Position numbers and translations under genes: made by a program. The notes under the pieces were generated by a model, which worked only from the letters and a program-made list of their open reading frames with translations, made no database searches and had not been told where the DNA came from. Shown here piece by piece: positions 33,284 through 42,351 of a DNA stretch of 42,355 nt (its first letter is position 1; each line of letters begins with the position of its first letter). Source of the stretch: Clostridiales bacterium (GTDB lineage Bacteria > Bacillota > Clostridia > Saccharofermentanales > Saccharofermentanaceae); the NCBI GenBank assembly GCA_017561715.1, contig JAFZBN010000006.1:1-42355 (forward strand), given 5' to 3'.

Positions 33284-34522
33284 ATGATTATGCAGAGAGT
33301 GCTGGTCATTGGCTGCGGTAAATTGGCTCGTGCCGTCATACCATTGCTTTCAAAAAACGCGGAATGTTTCCGTGAAATCTGTTTAAGCGGCAGATCCAAG
33401 GAAAAGTGCGATCAATATAAGAAAAAATACAGCAGCGATAAGCAGAAGATCGTTACGGCATACGCGGATATCCGCAACATGGAAAAGACGCTTCTGATGG
33501 CGAAGATCTATCATCCGGATCTGGTCATCAATTTGGCTCCGTCGTCCCTGAACCTTCAGGTCATGGACCTGTGTCTGGCCATGGGCGCGAATTATATCGA
33601 CGCGTCTCTATATATCCCGAAGGGATCCTCTACCTGTGATATCGACGCGGAATACGCCTACGATAAGAAGTTCCGTGAAAAGGAACTGACGGCGATCATC
33701 GGCTGCGGTTTCAACCCCGGCGTGATCGACGCGTTTGCCCAGTATGTCGCGATCAAGAAGATGGATGACATCCGTACGATCGATATCATCGACATGAACG
33801 CAGGTACCAACGCGCACCCGTATCTGATGAATACCCCGATGATGACCAGTCTGCGCCAGATCTCTTCGGAGAGCCGCATGTGGTCCAACGGCAATATCGT
33901 AAAAGTACCGCCGATGAGCACTCAGGCGAAGTATTCCTTCCCGGAGATCGGAAAGAGAAATCTGTACATGGTCGACCACGAAGTCATCGACGCTCTTTCC
34001 GGCGAAGTTCCGGATGCTTCGATGATCCGCTATTTCTCGGCATTTAAGCGTCCGTTTCTGTCGATGGTCAAGATCCTGCGCGAAGTAGGTATGACCAGCA
34101 CGACTCCGGTCGATATCGACGGCCAGCAGATCGCGCCTTTGGATTTCCTGTCCGAAGTCATGCCGCAGCAGGAAGACCTGGTCGCCACAGCTCGCGGTAA
34201 GACGGGTGTAGGTATGCTGATCCACGGAAGCAAAGAAGGCGTCGGCAAGCAGTGCCTCGTCTATACGCTGATCGATCATCAGGAATGCTTCGAAAAATAC
34301 GGTTCTTCCGCTACGGATTTCATGGGTGCCGCCGCGCTCGTATCCGGCGCGGTCATGCTTTCGATGGGCCCCTGGATGTCTCCGGGCGTGCACATGGTCT
34401 CTGAATTTGACCCGCTTCCGTTCCTCAAAGAGATCCAGCACCAGGGCCTGACTTATAAGCTCTTGGAAAATGCTCCGGAACTCGATGTGGTTTCCGGATC
34501 TTCAGACGAAGAAGAAGAGTGA
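33284..34522 (+). CDS. Carboxynorspermidine synthase-type dehydrogenase (saccharopine dehydrogenase family)
   Basis: A 412-residue NAD(P)-dependent enzyme. The Rossmann start is RVLVIGCGKLARAV, followed by EICLSGRSKEKCD. GCGFNPGVIDAFAQYV, IDIIDMNAGTNAHPY, YSFPEIGKRNLYMVDHE and IDHQECFEKYGSSA match carboxynorspermidine/carboxyspermidine dehydrogenases more closely than lysine-pathway saccharopine enzymes. These make carboxyspermidine from aspartate semialdehyde and a diamine. The decarboxylase NspC, usually adjacent, is not in the window. GGAGGT lies 7 nt before the ATG at 33284. It shares an operon with the HAD/kinase-like fusion. The acidic tail (SSDEEEE) overlaps the opposing YfhO-like gene by 70 bp. 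Confidence 0.85.
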   Translation: MIMQRVLVIGCGKLARAVIPLLSKNAECFREICLSGRSKEKCDQYKKKYSSDKQKIVTAYADIRNMEKTLLMAKIYHPDLVINLAPSSLNLQVMDLCLAMGANYIDASLYIPKGSSTCDIDAEYAYDKKFREKELTAIIGCGFNPGVIDAFAQYVAIKKMDDIRTIDIIDMNAGTNAHPYLMNTPMMTSLRQISSESRMWSNGNIVKVPPMSTQAKYSFPEIGKRNLYMVDHEVIDALSGEVPDASMIRYFSAFKRPFLSMVKILREVGMTSTTPVDIDGQQIAPLDFLSEVMPQQEDLVATARGKTGVGMLIHGSKEGVGKQCLVYTLIDHQECFEKYGSSATDFMGAAALVSGAVMLSMGPWMSPGVHMVSEFDPLPFLKEIQHQGLTYKLLENAPELDVVSGSSDEEEE

Positions 34523-36198
34523 TCCTTTTTCCGAGCGTAAAGGACCGCAAGAAGAATAAATGAAAGACCGCTGATCCATCCGCCTGCTGCGCTTCCCGGC
34601 GCGGTGTAGTGCAGGTGGATCACGTAGTTTCCGGCGGAAACATCCGCGCAGAGCCATGCGTCGCGATATGCGCGTACCGGCGCTTTTTCACCGTTTAAGT
34701 AAAGTGACCAGCCCTTTTCGTACGGGATGTTCGAAAGGATCGTCGCGTCGGAAGAAACGACGCTCTCGGCCGTTACTCCGTCCGAGTCTTTTTCCAGGGA
34801 CGTGATGCCGAAGTTGGCGGCATACGTGTAGCGTTCCCAGTTGAAGGAATTCAAATATCCGAATTTCACGGAAGAATTGACGAGGTCTCCGGCACTCGGG
34901 GAGACGAACTTCACGGTAAGCGTCTGACCGACATTATATGTTCCGAGATCGATCAGAACGGTGTCCTTGTTTTCGGAAACGGTCGTGACATAGCGGCCGT
35001 CTACATAGACATCGACCGCGTGGCTGTTTGACGGAGTTGTCAGCGCGCAGTAAAGAGGATCCGAAAAAAGTGTCGAGATCGTGTAAGTGAAGGTCTGCGT
35101 GTCTAAATGATAAGGTCCTTCCGCCGGAGTCTCCTGAAACGGCGTGATCGAAAGCGACGGCCAGAGGGTATAGAACCACTCGTTATAGAATTCGAAAAGC
35201 GAAGAAAAGGAAGATGCTTTTGCCACCGGAACCATCGCGTTGAGCGGATCTTCGGAAGACAGCTCTCCGGAAGTGGAAGTGCTCTGAGGCGAAACGACGA
35301 AAAGTGACGGGGAAGTGTGCAGAAGAAGCTTCATCGCTTCACAGGAAAACGTCACGTCGGTCCTGTACTTATTCGTATCATTTCCCAGTTCCCGTAAAAA
35401 CGCGGAAGAGGGTTCGCCCTTAACGGCACAAGGGAGCTGAAGGAACTGCGGGAGCAGGATGAAAGCGCAAAGACCGAAAGCCAGAAGAGAATGAAGAGAG
35501 GTCTTTTTCAGGATGCCGGAGCTCCTTGAAAGAACAAGGAAAAGAAGTAACAGCGGGATCACGATCAGATCCCACGCGGCGCTTGCAAGCAGGCAGAACG
35601 CCAGGCAGAAAACAAAGACTAAAGACAGCTTCGACTCTTTGTTTCTGTGTCGTTGCAAAAGGAGAAGAAGCACGATCGGGAAGAAGAAAAACGTATCCGC
35701 GACCGGGAAACGAAGAAGCATGCAGAGAATAAAACATGCTCCGGAATAAAGAAGTCCGGAAAGGCCGTAACTCAGGACTTTTCGATCTTTATCCTTTCGG
35801 AAGACCGAGATCAGATGCGAAAAGAACGCGCCCGAAAGAGCAAGCCGGAAAGCGTCGAGGATAACCAGCGCCTGCGGGTGGATGGATTCCGGAAGAAGGG
35901 AAACGGGGTAGGTCAGGATCCCGCCGAAACCCTTGAGGTAAATACGGTAAATGCTCGTGCCCATGCCGTCATCGAAGGTATAGCTTCCGAGATCCGCGCG
36001 AATGATGCGCGCGCGGAAGACTTTCAGGGCCGAAAGCTCACCCAATCCATAGCCTAATGGGTTGATCTCATAGATGTTCGTCAATATAAATAGAGCCAGA
36101 AAGAAGACGAAACAAAACGAACCGCACAGAAACGGTCGGGAAAAGGATGCCCCGAGTTTGGCCGATGTCGTTTTTTCAGAAGTGCTCTTGCCTCTCAT
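34453..36198 (-). CDS. YfhO-like membrane protein, short form
   Basis: A 581-residue protein with an N-terminal membrane region (about nine helices to residue 260), an outer domain, and a last helix near 545-562. The C-terminal signature LSNIPYEKGWSLYLNGEKAPVRA and GNYVIHLHYTAPGSAAGGWISGLS is that of YfhO proteins, which glycosylate lipoteichoic acid or related polymers in Bacillus and Listeria. At 581 residues it is well below the typical 800 or more, lacking much of the helix bundle. It ends in a Ser-rich tail (SSSSSEDPETTSSSG). AAGGGAA precedes the ATG. It converges with and overlaps the dehydrogenase gene by 70 bp. Confidence 0.82.
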   Translation of the reverse strand: MRGKSTSEKTTSAKLGASFSRPFLCGSFCFVFFLALFILTNIYEINPLGYGLGELSALKVFRARIIRADLGSYTFDDGMGTSIYRIYLKGFGGILTYPVSLLPESIHPQALVILDAFRLALSGAFFSHLISVFRKDKDRKVLSYGLSGLLYSGACFILCMLLRFPVADTFFFFPIVLLLLLQRHRNKESKLSLVFVFCLAFCLLASAAWDLIVIPLLLLFLVLSRSSGILKKTSLHSLLAFGLCAFILLPQFLQLPCAVKGEPSSAFLRELGNDTNKYRTDVTFSCEAMKLLLHTSPSLFVVSPQSTSTSGELSSEDPLNAMVPVAKASSFSSLFEFYNEWFYTLWPSLSITPFQETPAEGPYHLDTQTFTYTISTLFSDPLYCALTTPSNSHAVDVYVDGRYVTTVSENKDTVLIDLGTYNVGQTLTVKFVSPSAGDLVNSSVKFGYLNSFNWERYTYAANFGITSLEKDSDGVTAESVVSSDATILSNIPYEKGWSLYLNGEKAPVRAYRDAWLCADVSAGNYVIHLHYTAPGSAAGGWISGLSFILLAVLYARKKDHSSSSSEDPETTSSSGAFSKSL

Positions 36199-36280
36199 AA
36201 AGTTCCCTTCGTTTTCATCACAAAGCGCGAAAAGCGCTTCGCCTCACCTGCATCTGTCCCCCATGATAACACACGGCAAG

Positions 36281-36309
36281 TTGAAATACTCTGTAAAATC
36301 TGTTATATT
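36281..36309 (+). promoter_or_regulatory. Promoter of the CNNM/CorC-type gene
   Basis: TTGAAA (36281-36286), 17-nt spacer, TATATT (36304-36309). It is about 97 nt upstream of the GTG start, leaving a leader of roughly 90 nt. Confidence 0.7.
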
Positions 36310-36405
36310 CGTCATTAATTACTTACTATAAGACATTTGAGCACAGTTTAAGCCGAAGCCGCAAAAAAGCGACATCTTCGGAATACAGGAAGGAAAGGAA
36401 CGAAC

Positions 36406-37749
36406 GTGCCTGACGACAGTATAGGTCGAATTATTCTTGACCTGGTCATAGTTTTAATTTTCATTCTCATTAACGCCTTTTTCTCGGCAGCGGAAATGGC
36501 GGTAATTTCCCTTAATGACGCAAAGATCAAAAAGCAGGCGGAAGACGGCGACAAGAAGTCCAAAAGAGTCCTCCGTTTTATTGAAAACCCCGCATCTTTT
36601 CTGGCGACCATCCAAGTCGGCGTAACGCTCGCTGGATTCCTGGCCAGTGCTTTTGCCGCGAACAGATTTACCGGAAGACTCACCAACTGGCTCGATCCGG
36701 ACGGAAAGTATTCTTTCCTCGGCACCGTATGCACAGTTCTCGTCACACTTATTTTGTCGTATTTTTCTCTGGTACTCGGTGAGCTCGTCCCGAAGCGCAT
36801 CGCACAGAACAATGCCGAGAAACTGGCATTCCGATCCGCTTCGATCGTCCGCACGTTCGGTACGATCATGAAGCCGTTCGTCAGATTCCTGACGATCTCG
36901 ACGAATGCCGTACTTCGACTTCTCCACATCGATCCGGAGGTCAAGGAGACCAACGTTACCGAGGAAGAGATCCGTATGCTCGTCGACGTAGGATCTGAGG
37001 AAGGTTCCATCGAGGATTCCGAAAAGCAGATGATCCAGAACATCTTCGAGTTCAACGACAAGGATGTCGCGGAGATCATGACGCACAGAAAGCAGGTCGT
37101 GGCACTGCCGATCGACTCGACTTACGAAGAGGTCATGGATGTGGCCACAAACGAGAGATACACTCGTATCCCGGTCTACAAGGAGACCATCGACGAGATC
37201 GTCGGTATCCTACACATCAAAGACCTTCTCGGGGTTTCCAACGAAGATGGCGAATTTTCTCTGGAAAAGATCATGAGACCGCCGCTTTTCGTGCATGAAA
37301 CAAAGAAGATCTCGGACCTTTTCCACGAGATGAAAAAGGGTAAGATGCAGCTGGCCGTTATCGTTGACGAATACGGCGGAACGATGGGTATCGCGACGAT
37401 CGAGGATATGCTCGAGGAGATCGTAGGTAACATCACCGACGAGTTTGACGAAGAAGAGCAGGAGCTGCTGACCATGAATGACGGCGGATTCCTCGTTCGC
37501 GGTGACATGACATTGAGCGACCTCGAAGAAGCGATCGGCGTGGATCTCGACAGCGAAGACTACGATACCATCGCGGGCCTGACATTAAGCCTTCTCGACC
37601 GCGTTCCGGACCATGGTGAAACGCCGGAGGTGCAGTACAAGAACCTTAAGATCAAGGTCATTCAGGTAGAAGAAAACTGGATCTCGAAACTCCTTCTGCA
37701 CGTCATTCCGGAAGAGCCGGATGAGGAAGAAGAGGAAGACGAAGAGTGA
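36406..37749 (+). CDS. CNNM/CorC-type protein (hemolysin family, DUF21-CBS)
   Basis: A 447-residue membrane protein. DUF21/CNNM transmembrane domain (about 1-190, NAFFSAAEMAVISLN), two CBS domains (about 210-330, with IPVYKETIDEIVGILHIKDL and DEYGGTMGIATIEDMLEEIVG) and a C-terminal CorC_HlyC domain (about 345-430). Family members are linked to magnesium or cobalt efflux and the CBS pair often binds ATP or another adenosine ligand. The hemolysin name is historical. The very acidic end (EEPDEEEEEDEE) is notable. The start is a GTG with AGGAAAGGAA upstream. It converges with uppP. Confidence 0.92.
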   Translation: MPDDSIGRIILDLVIVLIFILINAFFSAAEMAVISLNDAKIKKQAEDGDKKSKRVLRFIENPASFLATIQVGVTLAGFLASAFAANRFTGRLTNWLDPDGKYSFLGTVCTVLVTLILSYFSLVLGELVPKRIAQNNAEKLAFRSASIVRTFGTIMKPFVRFLTISTNAVLRLLHIDPEVKETNVTEEEIRMLVDVGSEEGSIEDSEKQMIQNIFEFNDKDVAEIMTHRKQVVALPIDSTYEEVMDVATNERYTRIPVYKETIDEIVGILHIKDLLGVSNEDGEFSLEKIMRPPLFVHETKKISDLFHEMKKGKMQLAVIVDEYGGTMGIATIEDMLEEIVGNITDEFDEEEQELLTMNDGGFLVRGDMTLSDLEEAIGVDLDSEDYDTIAGLTLSLLDRVPDHGETPEVQYKNLKIKVIQVEENWISKLLLHVIPEEPDEEEEEDEE

Positions 37750-37776
37750 TCCTTAACGGTTTATCCTAAAGGATCA
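37747..37776. terminator. Inverted repeat overlapping both stop codons of the CNNM-type gene and uppP
   Basis: TGATCCTT (37747-37754) with AAGGATCA (37769-37776), 14-nt spacer. The outer TGA and TCA are the two stop codons of the converging genes. No T-tract, so terminator activity is doubtful. Confidence 0.35.
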
Positions 37777-38619
37777 GGCCGCAAAAGCAAAGTAAAGAAT
37801 AACCACGACTCCGAGGAGGATACGGTAGTAACCGAACACCTTGTAGTCGTGTTTTTTTACGAAGTTCATGAGCGCGCGGATGACAACGAGCGATACGAGG
37901 AAAGCGATCGCGCATCCCACAAGAAGAGTGATGATCTCTGTCGAAGAAAAATCAAATCCGAACTTTAAGATCTTGATGAGGCTCATTCCGAACATGACCG
38001 GTACAGCCATGAAGAAGGTGAAGTCCGCGGCAGTTGTTCTGTTGATGCCGATCGAAAGGGAACCGATGATGGTCGAACCGGAACGGGATGTTCCCGGAAT
38101 GAGGGAAAGGCACTGGAAAAGGCCGATGATGAAAGCGTCCTTGAAAGACAGGTCATCGACGGACTCGACGCGCGGGAGCTTATTCTTTCTGCTCTGCTCG
38201 ACGATGATGAGGATGAGACCATAGGCAGCAAGTGCCGCGCCGATTACGTAAGGTGTCTGAAGATGCGCTTCGACATAGTCATCGAAAAGCATGGTGACGA
38301 TAAAGCCCGGGATGCAGGCGACAACGACCTTGAACCACATCATGAAGATGTCCTTTTTGATGTAGCACTTCTTAGCTGCCATGCCCGGCTGCTCGCCGTA
38401 ACCGAAAGGCCAGAGACGCTTCCAGAAGCTGACGACGACCGCCATGATCGCGCCGAGCTGGATCAGGATAAAGAACATATTCTTGAACTCTTCACTCTGG
38501 GCCATCGGCATGATCTCGTCAATGAGGAGCATATGCGCGGTCGAACTGACCGGAAGCCACTCGGTAATGCCCTCGACGATGCCGATGATGATGAGTTTGA
38601 TCCATTCGAATACTGTCAT
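37774..38619 (-). CDS. uppP: Undecaprenyl-diphosphatase UppP (BacA)
   Basis: A 281-residue integral membrane phosphatase that regenerates the lipid carrier undecaprenyl phosphate for wall synthesis and confers some bacitracin tolerance. EGITEWLPVSSTAH at about 16-29 and the second motif PGTSRSGSTIIG at about 170-180 carry the catalytic residues. Helices alternate as expected. The ATG at 38619 has AAAGGTGG 8 nt upstream and an extended -10 further up. The frame remains open above this point over the DUF2809 gene but is not used. The length is normal. Confidence 0.96.
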   Translation of the reverse strand: MTVFEWIKLIIIGIVEGITEWLPVSSTAHMLLIDEIMPMAQSEEFKNMFFILIQLGAIMAVVVSFWKRLWPFGYGEQPGMAAKKCYIKKDIFMMWFKVVVACIPGFIVTMLFDDYVEAHLQTPYVIGAALAAYGLILIIVEQSRKNKLPRVESVDDLSFKDAFIIGLFQCLSLIPGTSRSGSTIIGSLSIGINRTTAADFTFFMAVPVMFGMSLIKILKFGFDFSSTEIITLLVGCAIAFLVSLVVIRALMNFVKKHDYKVFGYYRILLGVVVILYFAFAA

Positions 38620-38649
38620 TTTACGTCCACCTTTGGTAATATGGTTTCC

Positions 38650-38658
38650 AGTATAGCA
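38650..38658 (-). promoter_or_regulatory. Promoter of uppP (extended -10)
   Basis: Minus-strand TGC-TATACT (TATACT at 38650-38655), 31 nt before the uppP ATG. No clear -35. Confidence 0.55.
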
Positions 38659-38721
38659 CAATATCGAAAAGGCGGAGAGGCAGGGGTGCCTGCCGGGGAG
38701 ATCCGCCGCTATGGGGATCAA

Positions 38722-39591
38722 ATGGAAAAAGAAAGAAGAAAACTGCATCCGAGATTTAAATACGCGGTCCTTTTCCTTGCGCTTTTCATGGTCGAGGTCC
38801 TGATCGCGATCTTTACCAGAGGTGTCGTCCGCGCCTATCTCGGCGACGTGATCGTCATCCCGGCGCTCTACTTTTTCCTCCGTGCCATGTTTTTCCCGAA
38901 GGACGGGATCTTCTCGGTCTACGTGCTTCCTTTCGTCTGCTATTTCACCGGCTGGCTCGTCGAAGTCCTTCAGGCGCTTTCCGTGCCAAAAGCACTCGGG
39001 CTTTCGGCTTCTTCTTTTCCGGGCGTGATCGTCGGCGGAACTTACGACCACAAAGACGGCCTTTGCTATTTTCTGGGACTTATCCTGATCGGCCTGTTCC
39101 TGGCGCTCGAAACGCACTGGAAGGATGACCGCCGCTGGTTTTACCCGATCGCCGTCTTCCTTCACTGGACGTGGGGATACATCCAGACCTCGGTCGGATT
39201 CTTCGTTTATCTTTGGTACATCAAGTGCAAGCACACCTACTATCGCGGCGTGGTCAGGACCGTCTGGCCGAAGACCTCCGCGGTGTCTTTAGGCATGTTC
39301 ATCTTCACCCCGAGAGAACCGGCGGAAGATGACCAGAGCGACCGGGCGAAAAGGACCCGCGCCTATAACGAAAGAGTCGCTGTCCACGAATACGGCCACA
39401 CTTTCCAGTCACTTCTCTTAGGACCTTTCTATTTTCTCGTGGTCGGCATCCCGTCGACATTCTGGGCAGGAAGCAAGAAGTGCCAGAAGCTTCGAAGGGA
39501 AAAGAACATCCCGTATTCGAAGCTTTACTGTGAAAAATGGGCTTCCAAGTGGGGCGAAAAAGTCTCCAAAGAAGAGGCCGACTGGACCTGA
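38722..39591 (+). CDS. DUF2809-like membrane protein fused to an HEXXH putative metallopeptidase
   Basis: A 289-residue protein. Residues 1-130 resemble DUF2809, a four-helix membrane domain (RGVVRAYLGDVIVIPALYFF, GGTYDHKDGLCYFLG). A further hydrophobic stretch at 139-165 precedes the second half. There, HEYGH (222-226) is a zinc-binding HEXXH motif inside VHEYGHTFQSLLLGPFYFLV, a sequence also seen in small clostridial membrane proteins of unknown function, followed by YCEKWASKWGEK. Whether this half is a protease is untested. The ATG at 38722 has GGGG 5 nt upstream. It diverges from uppP and precedes guaA with its own promoter. Confidence 0.75.
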   Translation: MEKERRKLHPRFKYAVLFLALFMVEVLIAIFTRGVVRAYLGDVIVIPALYFFLRAMFFPKDGIFSVYVLPFVCYFTGWLVEVLQALSVPKALGLSASSFPGVIVGGTYDHKDGLCYFLGLILIGLFLALETHWKDDRRWFYPIAVFLHWTWGYIQTSVGFFVYLWYIKCKHTYYRGVVRTVWPKTSAVSLGMFIFTPREPAEDDQSDRAKRTRAYNERVAVHEYGHTFQSLLLGPFYFLVVGIPSTFWAGSKKCQKLRREKNIPYSKLYCEKWASKWGEKVSKEEADWT

Positions 39592-39675
39592 TGATCAAAC
39601 ATCTTTGCAGGTCATCCCTTTCCTGATTGCAAAAAGTTCTAAATCAGCACATTTTTGTACATATTACGGATATAA

Positions 39676-39703
39676 ATGACAGGTGCTTTTGGAGTATTAT
39701 AAC
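39676..39703 (+). promoter_or_regulatory. Promoter of guaA
   Basis: ATGACA (39676-39681), 16-nt spacer, TATAAC (39698-39703), 37 nt before the guaA ATG. No purine riboswitch core is visible in the 149-bp spacer. Confidence 0.55.
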
Positions 39704-39740
39704 GGCATGATATTTTCAAAAAGCAACGGGAGGCGCCACC

Positions 39741-41282
39741 ATGCAAAATGAAATGATTTTGGTCCTTGATTTCGGAGGTCAGTATAACCAGCTGATCGCA
39801 AGAAGAGTTCGTGAACTGAATGTTTACTGCGAAGTACATCCCTACAATATGCCGATCGAAAAGATCCGCGAGATGAACCCCAAGGGCATCATTTTCACAG
39901 GTGGACCGAGCAATGTCTGTGACGACGATGCTCCGCGCTGCGACAAGGAGATCTTCGAACTCGGTATTCCGGTACTCGGCATCTGTTACGGCGCACAGCT
40001 GATGAACTATCTCCTCGGCGGCAAGGTCGCTACCGCTCCCGTAAGAGAATATGGTCACACGGAAGTTGACGTTGATAACGAGACGGCGCTTTTCCGTCAT
40101 GTATCCAGTAAGACAGTCTGCTGGATGAGCCATACGGTCTACATCGCAGAAGCGGCTCCGGGATTTACGGTTACCGCGACCACAAAGGTCTGCCCGGTCG
40201 CTGCCGCGCAGAATGTTGAAAAGGGCCTGTATTGCGTACAGTTCCACCCGGAAGTTTCCCACACGGTCGAAGGCAACAAGATGCTCGAGAACTTCCTTAA
40301 GCGCGTATGTAAGTGCAAGTGCGACTGGAAGATGGACTCTTTCGTCGAGACATCCATCCGCGAGATCCGCGAGAAAGTCGGATCCGGCCGCGTGCTCTGC
40401 GCACTGTCCGGCGGTGTTGACTCTTCCGTTGCCGCGGTTCTTCTTTCTAAGGCCGTCGGTAAGCAGCTGACCTGCGTATTCGTTGACCACGGACTTCTTC
40501 GTAAGAACGAAGGCGACGAGGTAGAAGCCGTATTCGGTCCGGAGGGTCCTTATGATCTGAACTTCATCCGCGTAAATGCCCAGGAGCGTTTCTACAGCAA
40601 GCTCGCAGGCGTTACTGAGCCGGAGAAGAAGAGAAAGATCATCGGTGAAGAGTTCATCCGTGTATTCGAAGAAGAAGCGAAAAAGATCGGCGCGGTCGAC
40701 TTCCTCGTCCAGGGCACCATCTATCCGGACGTTATTGAATCCGGCCTCGGTAAAAGCGCCGTCATCAAGTCCCACCACAATGTAGGCGGACTTCCGGACT
40801 GCGTAGATTTCAAAGAGATCATCGAGCCGCTGCGTCTCCTCTTTAAGGACGAAGTAAGAAAGGCCGGCCTCGAGCTTGGCATTCCGGAGAACCTCGTATT
40901 CCGTCAGCCGTTCCCGGGTCCGGGTCTTGCGATCCGTATCATCGGCGATGTAACCGCTGAGAAGGTTCGCCTCGTACAGGATGCTGACGCGATCTTCCGT
41001 CAGGAGATGGCAAAAGCAGGTCTCGACAGAAATGCCAACCAGTACTTCGCGGCCCTCACGAATATGCGTTCCGTCGGCTGCATGGGCGATGAAAGAACAT
41101 ACGATTATGCCTGCGTTATCCGCGCGGTAACGACGACCGACTTCATGACGGCAGAGTTCGCCGAGCTTCCGTGGAGCCTGATCGGACGTGTTTCTTCCCG
41201 TATCGTAAACGAGGTCAAGGGCATCAACCGAGTCCTCTACGATTGCACGGGCAAGCCGCCGGCCACGATCGAACTCGAATAA
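39741..41282 (+). CDS. guaA: GMP synthase (glutamine-hydrolysing)
   Basis: A 513-residue GuaA that turns XMP into GMP with ATP and glutamine. The N-terminal class I amidotransferase domain has nucleophile C82 in GICYGAQ and the His/Glu pair in FHPEVSH. The ATP pyrophosphatase domain has the P-loop [12 protein letters not shown] (near residue 220), followed by the GuaA dimerisation domain ending [17 protein letters not shown] precedes the ATG. It is monocistronic, with its own promoter and terminator. Codon use matches a highly expressed gene. The 3' end of guaA is a known integration site for genomic islands in several bacteria. Confidence 0.97.
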   Translation: MQNEMILVLDFGGQYNQLIARRVRELNVYCEVHPYNMPIEKIREMNPKGIIFTGGPSNVCDDDAPRCDKEIFELGIPVLGICYGAQLMNYLLGGKVATAPVREYGHTEVDVDNETALFRHVSSKTVCWMSHTVYIAEAAPGFTVTATTKVCPVAAAQNVEKGLYCVQFHPEVSHTVEGNKMLENFLKRVCKCKCDWKMDSFVETSIREIREKVGSGRVLCALSGGVDSSVAAVLLSKAVGKQLTCVFVDHGLLRKNEGDEVEAVFGPEGPYDLNFIRVNAQERFYSKLAGVTEPEKKRKIIGEEFIRVFEEEAKKIGAVDFLVQGTIYPDVIESGLGKSAVIKSHHNVGGLPDCVDFKEIIEPLRLLFKDEVRKAGLELGIPENLVFRQPFPGPGLAIRIIGDVTAEKVRLVQDADAIFRQEMAKAGLDRNANQYFAALTNMRSVGCMGDERTYDYACVIRAVTTTDFMTAEFAELPWSLIGRVSSRIVNEVKGINRVLYDCTGKPPATIELE

Positions 41283-41295
41283 TGGAAAATCCTTT

Positions 41296-41326
41296 GAAAG
41301 CCCCTATTTGTGGGGCTTTCATTTTT
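41296..41326 (+). terminator. Terminator after guaA
   Basis: Perfect 9-bp stem GAAAGCCCC (41296-41304) with GGGGCTTTC (41312-41320), 7-nt loop, then ATTTTT. It starts 14 nt past the guaA stop. Confidence 0.92.
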
Positions 41327-41329
41327 CTG

Positions 41330-41349
41330 TGTTCCCAAAATGTTCCCAA
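41330..41349. repeat. Short direct repeat downstream of guaA
   Basis: TGTTCCCAA occurs at 41330-41338 and 41341-41349, an 11-bp period (one helical turn). It lies between the guaA terminator and the converging XRE gene. It could be an arm-type site or the end of an attachment site, or a remnant of an integrase tail; none is proved. Confidence 0.4.
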
Positions 41350-41364
41350 GACTCATTATTTGGG

Positions 41365-42351
41365 TTAGCGAAGGCTGTTCGCAATCTCATCCTTGATGTT
41401 ATTGTTATACGTCTTCAGATCATCCTCGAACCGATGCTCAAAAGCATCGATCGAGAACTCGCTCTGATCATTCATGTTCGTGTAGTGTCGTAGGAAATCG
41501 TTGATCTGACTTACGATCACACTGAACGAACTTACTTCTATATAGTAAGTAATAGATAAAGATCCATCCGGCATCTGCACATCCGTATATACCTTTGCAC
41601 CCAGCTTTCCAAAATGTTCGAACTCAGCCAGAAACTGTGCGAACAGTTTCTTGGCATCCTCTTTCGGTGGATTAAGTAATTCGTTGACCTTGAAAGTAAA
41701 TCCGTTGGCCAGACAACCTACAGAAATATGCTTGGAACGTGCAGATAACGAGAATCCGGATTCTACCACCCTGCGTAGAAGTCTTACGATATCCGAAGTG
41801 GTCTCCGCATAAGAACCTTTGTAAGAAGATACAGACTTCTTGTAGAAACTTCCAATCTCTTCTTCCTTACTTTTATAGTAATCACGAATGTCAGATACGA
41901 AATGTGACTTCCACACTTCGTACTCATGCTTCTTCAACTCTTTTTCCGCCTTTTCCAGTCCACTATCTGAGGCTAGGGAATCTTTCTTATCCTTCCACGC
42001 AGCCAGAAAACTCGTGAGAGGTTCCAGCTCCTTGTCAGAGTCATCGAAAACGATGGAGGTCTTCCCGTTTCCTCTTTCAATCCTGATGCCGTAGTTCTCT
42101 TCCAATTCGAAAAGAACGTACATTATGTCGGCAAATGAAGAGATATCAATATCAGAGATAGCTTCTATATCTATATTCAAAGCCTCGGCTAGTTTGGAAC
42201 GGATATCTGCCTTGGGTGCCATGGCACCGCTTTCATACTTTCTTATACGGGAATCTGCGGTTGCAGCCGAGAAACCTACCTTCATGCCCAGTTCCTTCTG
42301 GGAAAGGTCGTTCAAAAGCCTGTACTTCTTGATTTTGTTACCCAATTTCAT
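41365..42351 (-). CDS. XRE-family transcriptional regulator with long C-terminal region
   Basis: A 328-residue protein. An N-terminal Cro/cI-type helix-turn-helix (about 3-60: IKKYRLLNDLSQKELGMKVG, RIRKYESGAMAPK) is followed by about 265 residues I do not recognise, with a Lys/Glu-rich helical segment (about 125-170) and a more hydrophobic C-terminal half. The DNA is visibly more AT-rich than the neighbouring genes and codon use is less biased, consistent with acquired DNA. The ATG is 4 bp from the window edge, so its promoter and any partner gene are outside, and a further upstream start cannot be excluded. Confidence 0.85.
   Translation of the reverse strand: MKLGNKIKKYRLLNDLSQKELGMKVGFSAATADSRIRKYESGAMAPKADIRSKLAEALNIDIEAISDIDISSFADIMYVLFELEENYGIRIERGNGKTSIVFDDSDKELEPLTSFLAAWKDKKDSLASDSGLEKAEKELKKHEYEVWKSHFVSDIRDYYKSKEEEIGSFYKKSVSSYKGSYAETTSDIVRLLRRVVESGFSLSARSKHISVGCLANGFTFKVNELLNPPKEDAKKLFAQFLAEFEHFGKLGAKVYTDVQMPDGSLSITYYIEVSSFSVIVSQINDFLRHYTNMNDQSEFSIDAFEHRFEDDLKTYNNNIKDEIANSLR

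Noticed and set aside
37774..39234. Long frame that would extend UppP by 205 residues
   Set aside because: The extra part is antisense to the DUF2809-like gene, and a good ribosome site and promoter support the start at 38619.
39592..39740. Guanine riboswitch upstream of guaA
   Set aside because: No conserved purine aptamer core or terminator is visible; only a promoter and ribosome site.
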